From Celeribacter neptunius (lineage in GTDB: Bacteria; Pseudomonadota; Alphaproteobacteria; Rhodobacterales; Rhodobacteraceae): a stretch of DNA of 64,000 nt. Within the stretch, counting starts at the first letter, position 1. Each line of letters starts with the position of its first letter. The notes under the pieces were generated by a model, which was not told where the DNA came from, made no database searches, and saw only the letters and a list, made by a program, of their open reading frames with translations. This document shows, piece after piece, positions 9,264-18,124 of the stretch. The translations under genes were made by a program, and so were the position numbers. The stretch lies in NCBI RefSeq assembly GCF_900113955.1, contig NZ_FORH01000007.1, positions 230,371 to 294,370 on the forward strand, read 5' to 3'.

Positions 9264-10451
9264 TCAGTCTTTCACATAGAGCTTGCGCGGCACGTTGCAG
9301 AGCGTCTCCGCCGGTCCCTCGTCGCGGATCAGAATGGTCTCGGTGGTTTCCATGCCCCAGCCCTCCATCCACAGCCCTGGCATGAAGTGAAAGGTCATGC
9401 CCGGCTCCAGCACGGTCTCATCGCTGTCGCGGATCGAGACGGTATGTTCGCCCCAATCCGGCGGATAGGAACAGCCGACGGCATAGCCGGCGCGATTGGG
9501 GCGTTCGATCCCGACTTTCAGAAGCTCCGCATTCAAAGCCCGGGCGATGTCGCAGGCCCGATTGCCGGCCCGGGCAACGTCGATCCCGGCATTCAGCCCC
9601 TCGGTCAGGGCCAGGCTCGCATCGACCATATGTTGTGGCGGCTTGCCGAGAAACACGGAGCGGCACAGTGGCGCGTGATAGCGACGATAACAGCCCGATT
9701 GCTCGATGAAGGTCGCCTCGCCGGCCTTGAGCGCCTCACCGTTCCATGTGAGGTGCGGGGCGGAGGCATCTTCGCCCGACGGCAACATCGGCACGATGGC
9801 CGGATAATCGCCCCAGCTGTCCTCCTCGCCCTGAACCGAGGTCCGGTACAGCTCGCCCACCAGATCGTGTTTGCGCATGCCCGGCTCGATCAGTTCCATG
9901 GCGCGGCCGATCACCAGCTCGGAAATCCGTGCTGCCCGGCGCATGAAGCCAAGCTCCTCGTCGGACTTGATCAGCCTCTGCCAGTTCACCAGCGCCGAGG
10001 CGTCGATCAGCTCCGCCTCGGGCAGCCCCGCGGCCAGGATCGCATGGGCCTTTGCGGTGTAGAAATAGGTCTCCATCTCGACCCCGATGCGGGCATTGCC
10101 ATGGCCCATGATCCTGAGGCGCGAAGCGAGATCTTCCATCGGGTGCGAGACCTCGGATTGCACCATCGAGTCGTTGTAATGCAGGATGTGGTCTTCGTTC
10201 TCCATCCAGACGGTTCGGCGCGCGCCATTGGCATCCATGAACCGGCCCCACCAGAAGGGCTCCCCCTCCTGTGACAGGATCACGCCTTGATGGGTGTAGA
10301 ACGACCAGCCGTCATAGCCGGTGAGCCAATACTGGTTCGACGGGTTGGTGACGAACAGCACATCGATCCCGGCGTCGGCCATGGCGGCGCGGGTCAGCCC
10401 GATGCGGCGGTCATATTCGGCGTGAGAGAAAGGGGCATTCTTGATCGGCAT
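9264..10451 (-). CDS. doeA: M24-fold hydrolase, ectoine hydrolase DoeA/EutD-like
   Basis: A 395-residue protein of the creatinase/prolidase fold. The start is the Met of MPIKNAPFSH at 10451; the frame runs on to a TTG without family sequence. It shares with ectoine hydrolases the stretches TNPSNQYWLTGYDGWSFY near residue 45, GDYPAIVPMLPSG near 215 and the C-terminal NVPRKLYVKD. Known DoeA/EutD opens the ectoine ring to N-acetyl-diaminobutyrate in the cytoplasm. The other doe genes (doeB deacetylase, doeC, doeD aminotransferase) are absent, with an ArgE-like enzyme in their place. The true substrate may be ectoine or a related cyclic or acylated compound. Confidence 0.75.
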   Translation of the reverse strand: MPIKNAPFSHAEYDRRIGLTRAAMADAGIDVLFVTNPSNQYWLTGYDGWSFYTHQGVILSQEGEPFWWGRFMDANGARRTVWMENEDHILHYNDSMVQSEVSHPMEDLASRLRIMGHGNARIGVEMETYFYTAKAHAILAAGLPEAELIDASALVNWQRLIKSDEELGFMRRAARISELVIGRAMELIEPGMRKHDLVGELYRTSVQGEEDSWGDYPAIVPMLPSGEDASAPHLTWNGEALKAGEATFIEQSGCYRRYHAPLCRSVFLGKPPQHMVDASLALTEGLNAGIDVARAGNRACDIARALNAELLKVGIERPNRAGYAVGCSYPPDWGEHTVSIRDSDETVLEPGMTFHFMPGLWMEGWGMETTETILIRDEGPAETLCNVPRKLYVKD

Positions 10452-10465
10452 GTCGGTCTCGCGTC

Positions 10466-10475
10466 TTGTGCACAA
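10466..10475. promoter_or_regulatory. TTGTGCACAA palindrome upstream of the doeA-like gene
   Basis: A perfect 10-bp palindrome of TTGT-N2-ACAA form, common among FCD-type GntR operators, lies 15 nt before the start. A near copy, TTGTGTACAT, occurs at 10570-10579 in the same divergent region. The operon encodes an FCD-type GntR, so autoregulation is plausible. Confidence 0.45.
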
Positions 10476-10811
10476 CTTATGCGGTTATATGTAGGAGATC
10501 ACCCTATTCACCCATAAATTCGGGTTTATTCGAGGTGGTAATCTTGACATTCAAGCGATTCACTTGGTGTTGTGTACATCAGTTGAGGCAAGCGCCTCTG
10601 CGGCGTCAAACAAAATCAACGAGAGAGCGCTGTGAAATCTGATCTGGATCGCCGTTTTGACGCGGCTTTGAGCGCCCGGTGCGGCGGCGCGGACCGTCGG
10701 GGACACCGCGATCGCTCGCCACGTCGTCCGCCACGTTGTACGCCATGCCGCCCGCCATGGCCCAGGCATTTGGGGGATGCAGCCCCGGTGATTTCCACGT
10801 AGCCTGACACC
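10476..10811. other. 336-bp divergent intergenic region, no gene
   Basis: It separates the doeA-like operon and the AsnC gene. It holds the near palindrome TTGTGTACAT at 10570-10579 and the AT-rich stretch around 10500-10555 that probably contains promoters. No open frame with protein-like content was seen. Confidence 0.6.
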
Positions 10812-11297
10812 ATGATCAAACTCGACGCCCGTGATTTCGACATTCTGCGCGTTCTGGCCCGAGAGGGTCGGATTTCCAAATCCGTGCTTGCCGAAAAGAT
10901 CGGTCTTTCGCCGACGCCCGCTTGGGAGCGGTTGAAAAAGCTCGAAAAAGCCGGGCTGATCGAGGGCTATCGTGCCGAGATCAACCTGCGCAAACTCGGC
11001 CCCTCGGTGACCGTGTTCGTCGCCGCCGAGCTGGCCGATCACACCCAGGCGTCGTTCCGGACCTTTGAGGCCTCGTTGCAGGCGCATGAAGAGATCGTGG
11101 CCTGCTGGGCGCTGGGCGGTGGCTTTGATTACCTGTTGCAGATCGTCACCCGCGATATCGACGCCTATCAGCGGCTGATCGACACGCTTCTGGATGCCCG
11201 CATCGGAATTGCCCGCTATTTCACCTATATCGTCACCAAACAGGTCAAGGGCGGAGGTCCGCCGCCGCTCGGTCTGTTCGCGGGGGACGGAGACTAG
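10812..11297 (+). CDS. Lrp/AsnC-family regulator, DoeX/AsnR-like
   Basis: A 161-residue regulator with an N-terminal winged helix-turn-helix (KSVLAEKIGLSPTPAWERLKKLEKAGLI) and a C-terminal RAM domain carrying GGGFDYLLQIVT. It is divergent from the DoeA-like hydrolase gene. Ectoine catabolic loci usually carry an AsnC-type regulator (DoeX/AsnR) whose WERLKKLEKAG helix is very like this one, which strengthens the assignment of the cluster. Known members are activators that sense acetyl-diaminobutyrate or diaminobutyrate. No clear ribosome site precedes the ATG, so the start is chosen from the family length. Confidence 0.88.
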   Translation: MIKLDARDFDILRVLAREGRISKSVLAEKIGLSPTPAWERLKKLEKAGLIEGYRAEINLRKLGPSVTVFVAAELADHTQASFRTFEASLQAHEEIVACWALGGGFDYLLQIVTRDIDAYQRLIDTLLDARIGIARYFTYIVTKQVKGGGPPPLGLFAGDGD

Positions 11298-11337
11298 CCC
11301 GATCGGAGGCCCGGATGTGGCGCGTCTGCGGGAATGT

Positions 11338-12270
11338 TCACCGTGGTCCCGGTTCGGTCTCGGATCGTGTGCGCCCGCTTTCCTGTTGCAGGAAGTCGAG
11401 AAAGCTCTGCGCCGCGGTGCTGAGGCGTTTGCCTTCGCGATGGAGCGCGTACCAGCGCCGGCGCAGCGGGAAGCCTTCGACATCGAGCACGACGAGCTCG
11501 CCCGCCGCCAGTTCCAGCCGCAGCGCGTGCAGCGACAGATAGGCGATGCCAAGCCCGGAAATCACCCCCTGTTTGATCGCATCGGCATCGTCGAATTCCA
11601 TATGCGGAATCAGTTCGACATGGGCGGCCTGAAACAGTTTTTCGATGGCCTGCCGTGTCCCTGATCCGGGTTCGCGTCGGATGACATTCTCCTCGGCGAT
11701 CCGGGAGAGCGGGATATGTTTTGTGCCGGCCAGCGGATGATCGGGACGGGCGACGAAGGTGATGACGTTTTCCAGAAACGGTTCGGCCTGCACCGGCTGA
11801 CCCTGTGGCGGCTGGCCCATGATGTAGAGATCGTCGGCATTGGCGCCGAGCCGGTCGAGAACGGTCTCGCGATTGGTGATCTGCAGCCGCGGTTCGACCT
11901 TCGGGTGGCGGCGTTTGAAATCGCCCAGGAGCTGCGGCAGGAAATATTTCGCGGTCGAGACCACGGCGATCGAAAGCGGTCCCGCGACCTCGTGTTTCAT
12001 GTCCTCGAGCGCCACTTCCATCTCGCCCAGCCGGGCCAAAATATCGCGCGAGGCTGCGGCCACCTCTTCGCCGGCGCGGGTCAGATGCAGCCGCTTGCCG
12101 ATCTGTTCGGTGAGCGGCAGGCCGATCTTCTCTTCGAGCGTCTTGACCTGCATCGACACCGAGGGCTGGGTCAGATGCACCTCTTCGGCGGCGCGGGTGA
12201 TCGAGCCATGCCGCGCCACCGCCTCGAACAGGCGCATCTGCTGAAAGGTTGGCGGGATGAATTTTGTCAT
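11338..12270 (-). CDS. cbbR: LysR-type regulator CbbR
   Basis: A 310-residue LysR protein divergent from cbbL, 101 bp away, which is the classic CbbR arrangement. The N-terminal helix-turn-helix contains GSITRAAEEVHLTQPSVSMQVKTLEEKIG. The effector domain has the CbbR-like stretches MGQPPQG near residue 155 and REPGSGTRQAIE near 200. CbbR activates Calvin-cycle operons in response to metabolites such as RuBP or NADPH. AGGT lies 7 nt before the ATG. A TATGT-ATT-ACATA dyad in the gap is a likely binding site. Confidence 0.93.
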   Translation of the reverse strand: MTKFIPPTFQQMRLFEAVARHGSITRAAEEVHLTQPSVSMQVKTLEEKIGLPLTEQIGKRLHLTRAGEEVAAASRDILARLGEMEVALEDMKHEVAGPLSIAVVSTAKYFLPQLLGDFKRRHPKVEPRLQITNRETVLDRLGANADDLYIMGQPPQGQPVQAEPFLENVITFVARPDHPLAGTKHIPLSRIAEENVIRREPGSGTRQAIEKLFQAAHVELIPHMEFDDADAIKQGVISGLGIAYLSLHALRLELAAGELVVLDVEGFPLRRRWYALHREGKRLSTAAQSFLDFLQQESGRTRSETEPGPR

Positions 12271-12281
12271 AAATAAACCTA

Positions 12282-12294
12282 TATGTATTACATA
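12282..12294. promoter_or_regulatory. Candidate CbbR operator
   Basis: TATGT-ATT-ACATA, a perfect 5-bp dyad that contains T-N11-A, lies between the divergent cbbR and cbbL genes, 11 nt upstream of the cbbR start. Confidence 0.5.
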
Positions 12295-12371
12295 AAAACA
12301 ATCTAGTTTTCTGTATTTGATCGGTCAACTAGCCTCTTGGTCAATCGATGACCGAATGGAGGATGGCCGAG

Positions 12372-13802
12372 ATGCCGAAGGATCATACGAAGTCCTACAC
12401 CGCCGGGGTGAAGGAATACCGGGAAACCTACTGGATGCCGGAATACGTGCCCTCGGCCACGGATTTCCTGGCCTGTTTCAAGATCATCCCGCAGGAAGGC
12501 GTGCCGCGCGAAGAGGCCGCTGCAGCGGTGGCCGCAGAAAGCTCCACCGGCACATGGACCACGGTCTGGACCGATCTCCTGACCGATCTCGACTATTACA
12601 AGGGCCGAGCCTATGCAATCGAGGACGTGCCGGGCAATGACGAGGCTTTTTATGCTTTCATCGCCTATCCGATCGATCTGTTCGAAGAAGGCTCCGTGGT
12701 CAACGTGCTGACCTCGCTCGTCGGCAATGTCTTCGGCTTCAAGGCGGTGCGCGCCCTGCGGCTCGAAGATGTGCGCATCCCGCTGGCTTATGTGATGACC
12801 TGCGGCGGACCGCCCAATGGCATTCAGGTCGAGCGCGATGTGATGAACAAATATGGCCGCCCCTTGCTCGGCTGTACGATCAAGCCCAAGCTGGGGCTCT
12901 CGGCCAAGAACTATGGCCGGGCGTGTTACGAGGGGCTGCGCGGCGGCCTGGATTTCACCAAGGATGACGAGAACGTCAATTCCCAGCCCTTCATGCGCTG
13001 GCGCCAGCGGTTCGATTTTGTCATGGAGGCGATCCAGAAGGCGGAGGCCGAGACCGGCGAACGCAAGGGGCACTACCTGAACGTCACCGCGCCGACGCCG
13101 GAAGAGATGTACAAACGCGCCGAATACGCCAAGGAGCTGGGTGCACCAATCATCATGCATGATTATCTCACCGGCGGCTTCACCGCCAACACAGGGCTCG
13201 CCAATTGGTGTCGCGACAACGGCATGTTGTTGCACATCCACCGCGCCATGCACGCCGTGCTCGACCGTAACCCCAATCACGGTATCCATTTCCGGGTGCT
13301 GACCAAGATGCTGCGCCTCTCGGGCGGCGATCACCTGCACACCGGTACCGTGGTGGGTAAGCTCGAAGGCGATCGGGAGTCGACCCTTGGCTGGATCGAC
13401 CTGCTGCGCGAGCGCTACGTCAAGGAGGATCGCTCCCGCGGTCTCTTCTTTGATCAGGACTGGGGCTCGATGCCCGGCGCCTTTGCGGTCGCTTCCGGCG
13501 GTATCCATGTCTGGCACATGCCGGCGCTGGTGACGATTTTCGGCAATGACGCGGTGCTGCAATTCGGTGGCGGCACGCTGGGCCATCCCTGGGGCAACGC
13601 GGCGGGGGCCGCGGCCAACCGGGTGGCACTCGAGGCCTGTGTCGAGGCGCGCAATCAGGGGCGTCAGCTCGAGAAGGAGGGCAAGGACATTCTGACCAAG
13701 GCGGCCAAGTCGAGCCCGGAGCTCGCCACGGCGATGGAGACCTGGAAGGAAATCAAGTTCGAATTCGACACGGTCGACAAGCTCGATGTGCAGCACCGTT
13801 GA
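12372..13802 (+). CDS. cbbL: RuBisCO large subunit, form IA
   Basis: Carboxylates ribulose-1,5-bisphosphate in the Calvin cycle. The protein has 476 residues. The start at 12372 is chosen because GGAGG lies 9 nt upstream and the resulting N-terminus ([21 protein letters not shown]) matches form IA; the ATGs at 12348 and 12363 have no ribosome site. Active-site motifs are intact: [26 protein letters not shown] with the carbamylated Lys at residue 197, and [12 protein letters not shown]. The high match to form IA and the cbbS-cbbQ-cbbO order downstream, with no carboxysome genes, indicate the IAq subtype. Confidence 0.98.
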   Translation: MPKDHTKSYTAGVKEYRETYWMPEYVPSATDFLACFKIIPQEGVPREEAAAAVAAESSTGTWTTVWTDLLTDLDYYKGRAYAIEDVPGNDEAFYAFIAYPIDLFEEGSVVNVLTSLVGNVFGFKAVRALRLEDVRIPLAYVMTCGGPPNGIQVERDVMNKYGRPLLGCTIKPKLGLSAKNYGRACYEGLRGGLDFTKDDENVNSQPFMRWRQRFDFVMEAIQKAEAETGERKGHYLNVTAPTPEEMYKRAEYAKELGAPIIMHDYLTGGFTANTGLANWCRDNGMLLHIHRAMHAVLDRNPNHGIHFRVLTKMLRLSGGDHLHTGTVVGKLEGDRESTLGWIDLLRERYVKEDRSRGLFFDQDWGSMPGAFAVASGGIHVWHMPALVTIFGNDAVLQFGGGTLGHPWGNAAGAAANRVALEACVEARNQGRQLEKEGKDILTKAAKSSPELATAMETWKEIKFEFDTVDKLDVQHR

Positions 13803-13878
13803 GTGAAAACTCCGGCCCCAAGGCAAGACGCTGCGGGGTCGGCATGAACTCAGTACAAAGATATGAAAGGACCGACCC

Positions 13879-14235
13879 ATGAGTGAAGTGCAGGATTACA
13901 AATCGTCGCTCTCCGATGTGAGCAGCCGCAAGTTCGAAACCTTTTCCTACCTGCCGGAAATGGATGCCGCCGGCATTCGCAAACAGGTGGAATATATCGT
14001 CTCGAAAGGCTGGAACCCGGCGGTGGAACATACCGAACCGGAAAACGCCATGGACCATTACTGGTACATGTGGAAGCTTCCGATGTTCGGCGAGACCGAT
14101 GTCGACCGCATCCTCTCGGAGGCCGATGCCTGTCATAAGGCGCATCCGAACAACCATGTGCGGCTGGTGGGCTATGACAATTACGCCCAGTCGAAAGGCG
14201 CCGAGATGGTGATCTACCGCGGCAATCCGGTCTGA
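13879..14235 (+). CDS. cbbS: RuBisCO small subunit, form IA
   Basis: A 118-residue small subunit that caps the L8 core of the hexadecamer. The N-terminal region has [19 protein letters not shown], followed by [19 protein letters not shown] and [11 protein letters not shown]. It lies 76 nt after cbbL and has AAAGGA about 7 nt before its ATG. Its N-terminus is longer than in carboxysomal small subunits, as described for the cytosolic IAq type. An imperfect hairpin at about 13811-13844 in the cbbL-cbbS gap may tune relative expression. Confidence 0.97.
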   Translation: MSEVQDYKSSLSDVSSRKFETFSYLPEMDAAGIRKQVEYIVSKGWNPAVEHTEPENAMDHYWYMWKLPMFGETDVDRILSEADACHKAHPNNHVRLVGYDNYAQSKGAEMVIYRGNPV

Positions 14236-14360
14236 GACACGGCCTGCGATTATATGCGGAAAAGACGGGGCAGGGGCCGATGGGCGCCGCCCCGGGACAG
14301 TCAGAACAGCAAAACAGTCTGAACAGAAAAAGGGCGCGAAAGCGTCCGGGGTGATCCGAA

Positions 14361-15170
14361 ATGACCAAACATGATGTGGACCAGTTCGCCGTGACCCGCG
14401 AGCCTTTCTACCGCGAGGTGGCGGGCGAGATCGCGCTTTACGAAGCCGCCTATGCCCGCCGCATGCCGGTGATGCTCAAGGGGCCGACCGGCGCCGGTAA
14501 ATCGCGTTTCGTCGAATATATGGCCTGGAAACTCGGCCGGCCGCTGATCACCGTGGCCTCGAACGAGGATATGACCGCCTCGGATCTGGTCGGGCGGTTT
14601 CTCTTGGATAAAGACGGCACCAAATGGCAGGACGGTCCCTTGACCACCGCCGCGCGGATCGGCGCGATCTGTTATCTCGACGAGATCGTCGAGGCGCGGC
14701 AGGACACCACTGTGGTGATCCACCCGCTGACCGATCACCGCCGCCAGCTGCCCTTGGACAAGAAGGGCGAGCTGATCGAGGCGCATCCCGATTTCCAACT
14801 CGTGATCTCCTACAACCCCGGCTACCAGTCGCTGATGAAGGATCTGAAACAGTCGACGAAACAACGCTTTGCCGCGCTGGATTTCGACTATCCGGAGGCG
14901 GCGCTGGAAAGTGAGATCGTTGCAGCCGAGACCGGGGTCGACGCTAAGACCGCCGAGAAACTCGTCCAGATCGCCCATCGTTCGCGCAACCTGAAGGGCC
15001 ACGGGCTGGACGAAGGTATCTCGACCCGGCTCCTGGTCTACGCCGGCCAGATGATCGCCCAGGGGGTCGATCCCAAATCTGCCTGTCAGATGACCTTGGT
15101 GACGCCGCTGACCGATGACCCGGACATGCGCGAGACGCTTCTGGCGGCGGTGGAGACCTTCTTCGTCTGA
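14361..15170 (+). CDS. cbbQ: RuBisCO activase AAA+ subunit CbbQ
   Basis: A 269-residue MoxR-type AAA+ ATPase. Walker A GPTGAGKS lies at residues 41-48, Walker [11 protein letters not shown] near 110, and the arginine-bearing segment [11 protein letters not shown] near 165. CbbQ forms a hexamer that, with CbbO, removes inhibitory sugar phosphates from RuBisCO. It follows cbbS by 125 nt and precedes cbbO by 34 nt, the standard order for form IAq operons. Confidence 0.95.
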   Translation: MTKHDVDQFAVTREPFYREVAGEIALYEAAYARRMPVMLKGPTGAGKSRFVEYMAWKLGRPLITVASNEDMTASDLVGRFLLDKDGTKWQDGPLTTAARIGAICYLDEIVEARQDTTVVIHPLTDHRRQLPLDKKGELIEAHPDFQLVISYNPGYQSLMKDLKQSTKQRFAALDFDYPEAALESEIVAAETGVDAKTAEKLVQIAHRSRNLKGHGLDEGISTRLLVYAGQMIAQGVDPKSACQMTLVTPLTDDPDMRETLLAAVETFFV

Positions 15171-15204
15171 CGCGGCTAGGCGGACCGATGCAGGAGGGGA
15201 CATC

Positions 15205-17547
15205 ATGACACTTGATTCTGAAGATATGCGGGCCTGTTTTGCCAAGGCCCCGCCCGAGACCTTCGCCACTGTCGAGGCGGAGTTCCACGAGGCCGCAAGG
15301 GTGATGAGCGCCGCCGGGCTGGCCGATTATATGGAGGGCGCAAAAGCGCTCTGCGCCCTCGGGCGCGGCCATGATCTGGTGCTGGCCTATCTGGAAAACA
15401 TGCCCGCCGTCGCCCGCGAATGCGGTGAGGACGTGATCCGCGATTGCGTCGGGGCGGCGATGAAACTGAGCTCAATGACCTCGGGCGATGTGATCGCGCT
15501 CCTGTTTGCCTCCCTGCCCATGGCGGCGCGGCGTCTGGGTGATCCGGAATTGCTGCGCGGCTATCTTCAGCTCATCCATCAGCTCTCCGCCAAGGCGGCA
15601 CGGGGCCTGCGCCCGATGTTGGGCGTGACCGACGAGCTTTTGTCCAAGCTCACCCTGTCGGGGCTGAAACGCTGGGCCAATTTCGGCGCCGAGGCCTATC
15701 GCCGCGACCTGCCGAACCTGACCAGGTATTTCGCGCTCGAAAGCGCCGATGCCAAGAAAATGCTGCAACAGGAACGCCGCGGCACGCTGTTCATCGACAC
15801 CCAGCGCAAGTTGAATTTCTACCTGAGGGCGCTTTGGGCACGCGACTTCTTCCTGCGCCCGACGGCGGCCGATTACGACGGGTTTCGCCCCTATATCGAC
15901 GGCCACGTGCTGCATCTGCCCGATGCGGTGGATGATCTCGGCGGGATCTCCGGTCATGATCTCTACCGGGCGATGACGGCGCATATGGCCGCGCATATCC
16001 AATATTCCAGCGCCGCGATCTCCGCCGAACAGCTGACGCCGGCGCAGATGTTCTTCATCGGTATGATCGAGGATGCACGGGTGGAATATTGTGCCGCGCG
16101 GGCGTTCCCGGGGTTGCGAAAACTTTGGGGCCGCCTGCTGGCCCGACGGGTCGAGGCGCCGCCGGAGCATCCGACGGTGCTGGCACTGGAGCGGTTCGCT
16201 GAGGCGCTGGGCGATCCGGCCCTGCGGCTCGAGGCCCCGGCGCTCGATGCCTTGGCGGCAAAGTTCCATGCCGGGATCGGTGAGCTTGCCGAGGACAACC
16301 ATTTCTCCTGGGAGCTCGGGCTGGAGCTTTATCACATCTTCGCGGCGCGCCGGGATGTGCCGAGCCTGCGCATCCTCAATTCCCTGCGCATCCCCTATCG
16401 CGACGACAACCGATTTGTCTGGGAATTCGAGGAATTCAACTGGGACGAACATGGCGCGGAATATCTCCCGGCGAGCCAGCGGCAGATCCGCAAACATGTC
16501 TCGGTGCTGGAAATGGCGCATGAGGTCGATGCCGAACTGGCCGGTGACGATGCCCAGGAAATCTGGGTCTGCAGCGACAATTTCATGCCCTATGAGGATG
16601 CCGGCGAGGCCAGCACCAGTTTCAACGACATGTGGGGCAAGGACCCGATTTCGCCACCCTATCATTATCCCGAATGGGATTATCAGGTGCAGCTCTACCG
16701 TCCCGATTGGGCCACGCTCTTCGAGCATCGCGCGAAAAAGGGCGACCCTGGCGCGATCGATGAGATCCTGATCGAACACAAGCCGATCGCGCATCGCATT
16801 CGCCAGATCATCGACCTGCTGTCGCCCGCAGGCGTCCAGCGCATCCGCAATATGGAAGACGGCGATGAGATTGATCTCAACGCCGCGGTCGATGCGATGA
16901 TTGCCATCCGCATGGGCGAACAGCCCAATCCGCGCATCACCATGCGCAATGTCATCACCTCGCGAGATCTGGCGGTGACCGTGTTGCTGGACCTCTCCGA
17001 AAGCACCAATGACACGATGGAGGGTTCGGAGAAGACCGTGTTGCAGCTGACCCGCGAGGCCGCCGCACTGGTCGCCACCGCGATCGAGGGCATCGGCGAT
17101 CCTTTCGCCCTGCATGGCTTTGCCTCGGACGGGCGCCATCAGGTGCAATACTATCGCTTCAAGGATTGGGGCCAGCCCTTTGGCGAGGCGGCCAAGGCGC
17201 GGCTCGACGGCATGATCGGCGGGCTTTCGACCCGCATGGGGACGGCGCTGCGCCACGCGGGCGCGGGGCTGTTGAAACAGCCGGAGCGGCGCAAGTTGAT
17301 CCTTCTGGTGACCGACGGCGAACCGGCGGATATCGATGAGCGCGATCCGCAGCATCTGCGCCACGACACCCGAAAGGCGGTCGAGGAGCTGGCCGGCAAA
17401 GGGGTGATGACCTATTGCCTGACGCTGGATCCCGAGGCGGATCGCTATGTCAAACGCATCTTTGGCGCCAACAACTACACCGTGGTCGACCACGTGGCGC
17501 GATTGCCGGAACAATTGCCGGTGCTCTTCGCGTCGCTGACCGGCTGA
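15205..17547 (+). CDS. cbbO: RuBisCO activase adaptor CbbO (VWA domain)
   Basis: A 780-residue partner of CbbQ. The start at 15205 has AGGAGGGG about 6 nt upstream; the open frame upstream overlaps cbbQ with unrelated sequence. The C-terminal von Willebrand A domain begins near residue 590 with the metal-ion site DLSES and has VTDGEPADIDERD further on. The long N-terminal helical part is typical of CbbO/NorD-like proteins. CbbO docks the CbbQ ring to RuBisCO through its VWA domain. Confidence 0.94.
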   Translation: MTLDSEDMRACFAKAPPETFATVEAEFHEAARVMSAAGLADYMEGAKALCALGRGHDLVLAYLENMPAVARECGEDVIRDCVGAAMKLSSMTSGDVIALLFASLPMAARRLGDPELLRGYLQLIHQLSAKAARGLRPMLGVTDELLSKLTLSGLKRWANFGAEAYRRDLPNLTRYFALESADAKKMLQQERRGTLFIDTQRKLNFYLRALWARDFFLRPTAADYDGFRPYIDGHVLHLPDAVDDLGGISGHDLYRAMTAHMAAHIQYSSAAISAEQLTPAQMFFIGMIEDARVEYCAARAFPGLRKLWGRLLARRVEAPPEHPTVLALERFAEALGDPALRLEAPALDALAAKFHAGIGELAEDNHFSWELGLELYHIFAARRDVPSLRILNSLRIPYRDDNRFVWEFEEFNWDEHGAEYLPASQRQIRKHVSVLEMAHEVDAELAGDDAQEIWVCSDNFMPYEDAGEASTSFNDMWGKDPISPPYHYPEWDYQVQLYRPDWATLFEHRAKKGDPGAIDEILIEHKPIAHRIRQIIDLLSPAGVQRIRNMEDGDEIDLNAAVDAMIAIRMGEQPNPRITMRNVITSRDLAVTVLLDLSESTNDTMEGSEKTVLQLTREAAALVATAIEGIGDPFALHGFASDGRHQVQYYRFKDWGQPFGEAAKARLDGMIGGLSTRMGTALRHAGAGLLKQPERRKLILLVTDGEPADIDERDPQHLRHDTRKAVEELAGKGVMTYCLTLDPEADRYVKRIFGANNYTVVDHVARLPEQLPVLFASLTG

Positions 17548-17562
17548 GCGGAGTGGGTCGGG

Positions 17563-17976
17563 ATGGCTGGGCGCTACACCAGGCATGAGGATCATCCGCC
17601 GCTCTCGGAGCGGCCCGAGGAGATCCCGGCGGAATGCTACAATTGCGCGCGACTGGCACTCATTCGCGGTGGTGGAGAGGAACCGCTCTGGCTGCCTCTG
17701 CCGGGGCTTTTGAGCCTGAAACTGGCGCTCATGCCCGAAGCCTGGGTGGTGGCCGACTGGCGGCGCGGGCAGATGCCGCTGATCGTCTGGGCGGAGTTCC
17801 GTCCCGCCCCCGACCGCGGTCTGCATCAGCCGGTACCCTGTGCCCTGCGGAACTACACCGGTGCGGCGGAGCGGATTTTCCCCTCTGTTTGCCGGATCAT
17901 GCAGCGCCAGCTGCGGGCGCATCTGACAGAGCCGGGAAGAGAGGCTCAGGTCCTTCCCTTGTCCGCCCGGTCGTAG
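17563..17976 (+). CDS. Unknown 137-aa protein at the end of the cbb operon
   Basis: Function not recognised. It starts 15 nt after cbbO in the same orientation, so it is very likely co-transcribed. The sequence is soluble, with a Pro-rich acidic N-terminus, the segment AECYNCARLALIR near residue 25 and many Trp and Leu residues (WLPLPGLL). No signal peptide or transmembrane helix is evident. The position suggests an accessory role in RuBisCO assembly or activation, but this rests on neighbourhood alone. A strong hairpin downstream closes the operon. Confidence 0.65.
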   Translation: MAGRYTRHEDHPPLSERPEEIPAECYNCARLALIRGGGEEPLWLPLPGLLSLKLALMPEAWVVADWRRGQMPLIVWAEFRPAPDRGLHQPVPCALRNYTGAAERIFPSVCRIMQRQLRAHLTEPGREAQVLPLSARS

Positions 17977-18033
17977 AAATCCTGCGCAAAACCGGGCAAC
18001 ATCATCGGCTCAGCGGGCGGGCTTGTCGTCTCT

Positions 18034-18059
18034 CGGCAGCCGTGTCTGGACGGCTGCCG
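18034..18059. terminator. Bidirectional terminator-like hairpin between the cbb and dpp operons
   Basis: A perfect 10-bp stem, CGGCAGCCGT and ACGGCTGCCG, with a 6-nt loop lies between the convergent cbb operon and the ABC transporter operon. No T-run flanks it. Confidence 0.6.
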
Positions 18060-18124
18060 GAAATCTGCTTGAGACTTGTCGGGGCGTGAGGCGGCACAGC
18101 GCGCGCAAAGCCGTTCTTATACGC

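Noticed and set aside
12348..12371. Earlier ATG starts for cbbL (12348, 12363)
   Set aside because: The GGAGG at 12358-12362 serves ATG 12372, and form IA proteins do not have the extra residues.
15472..17922. 816-codon open frame antisense to cbbO
   Set aside because: Shadow of cbbO, whose VWA motifs and start are clear.
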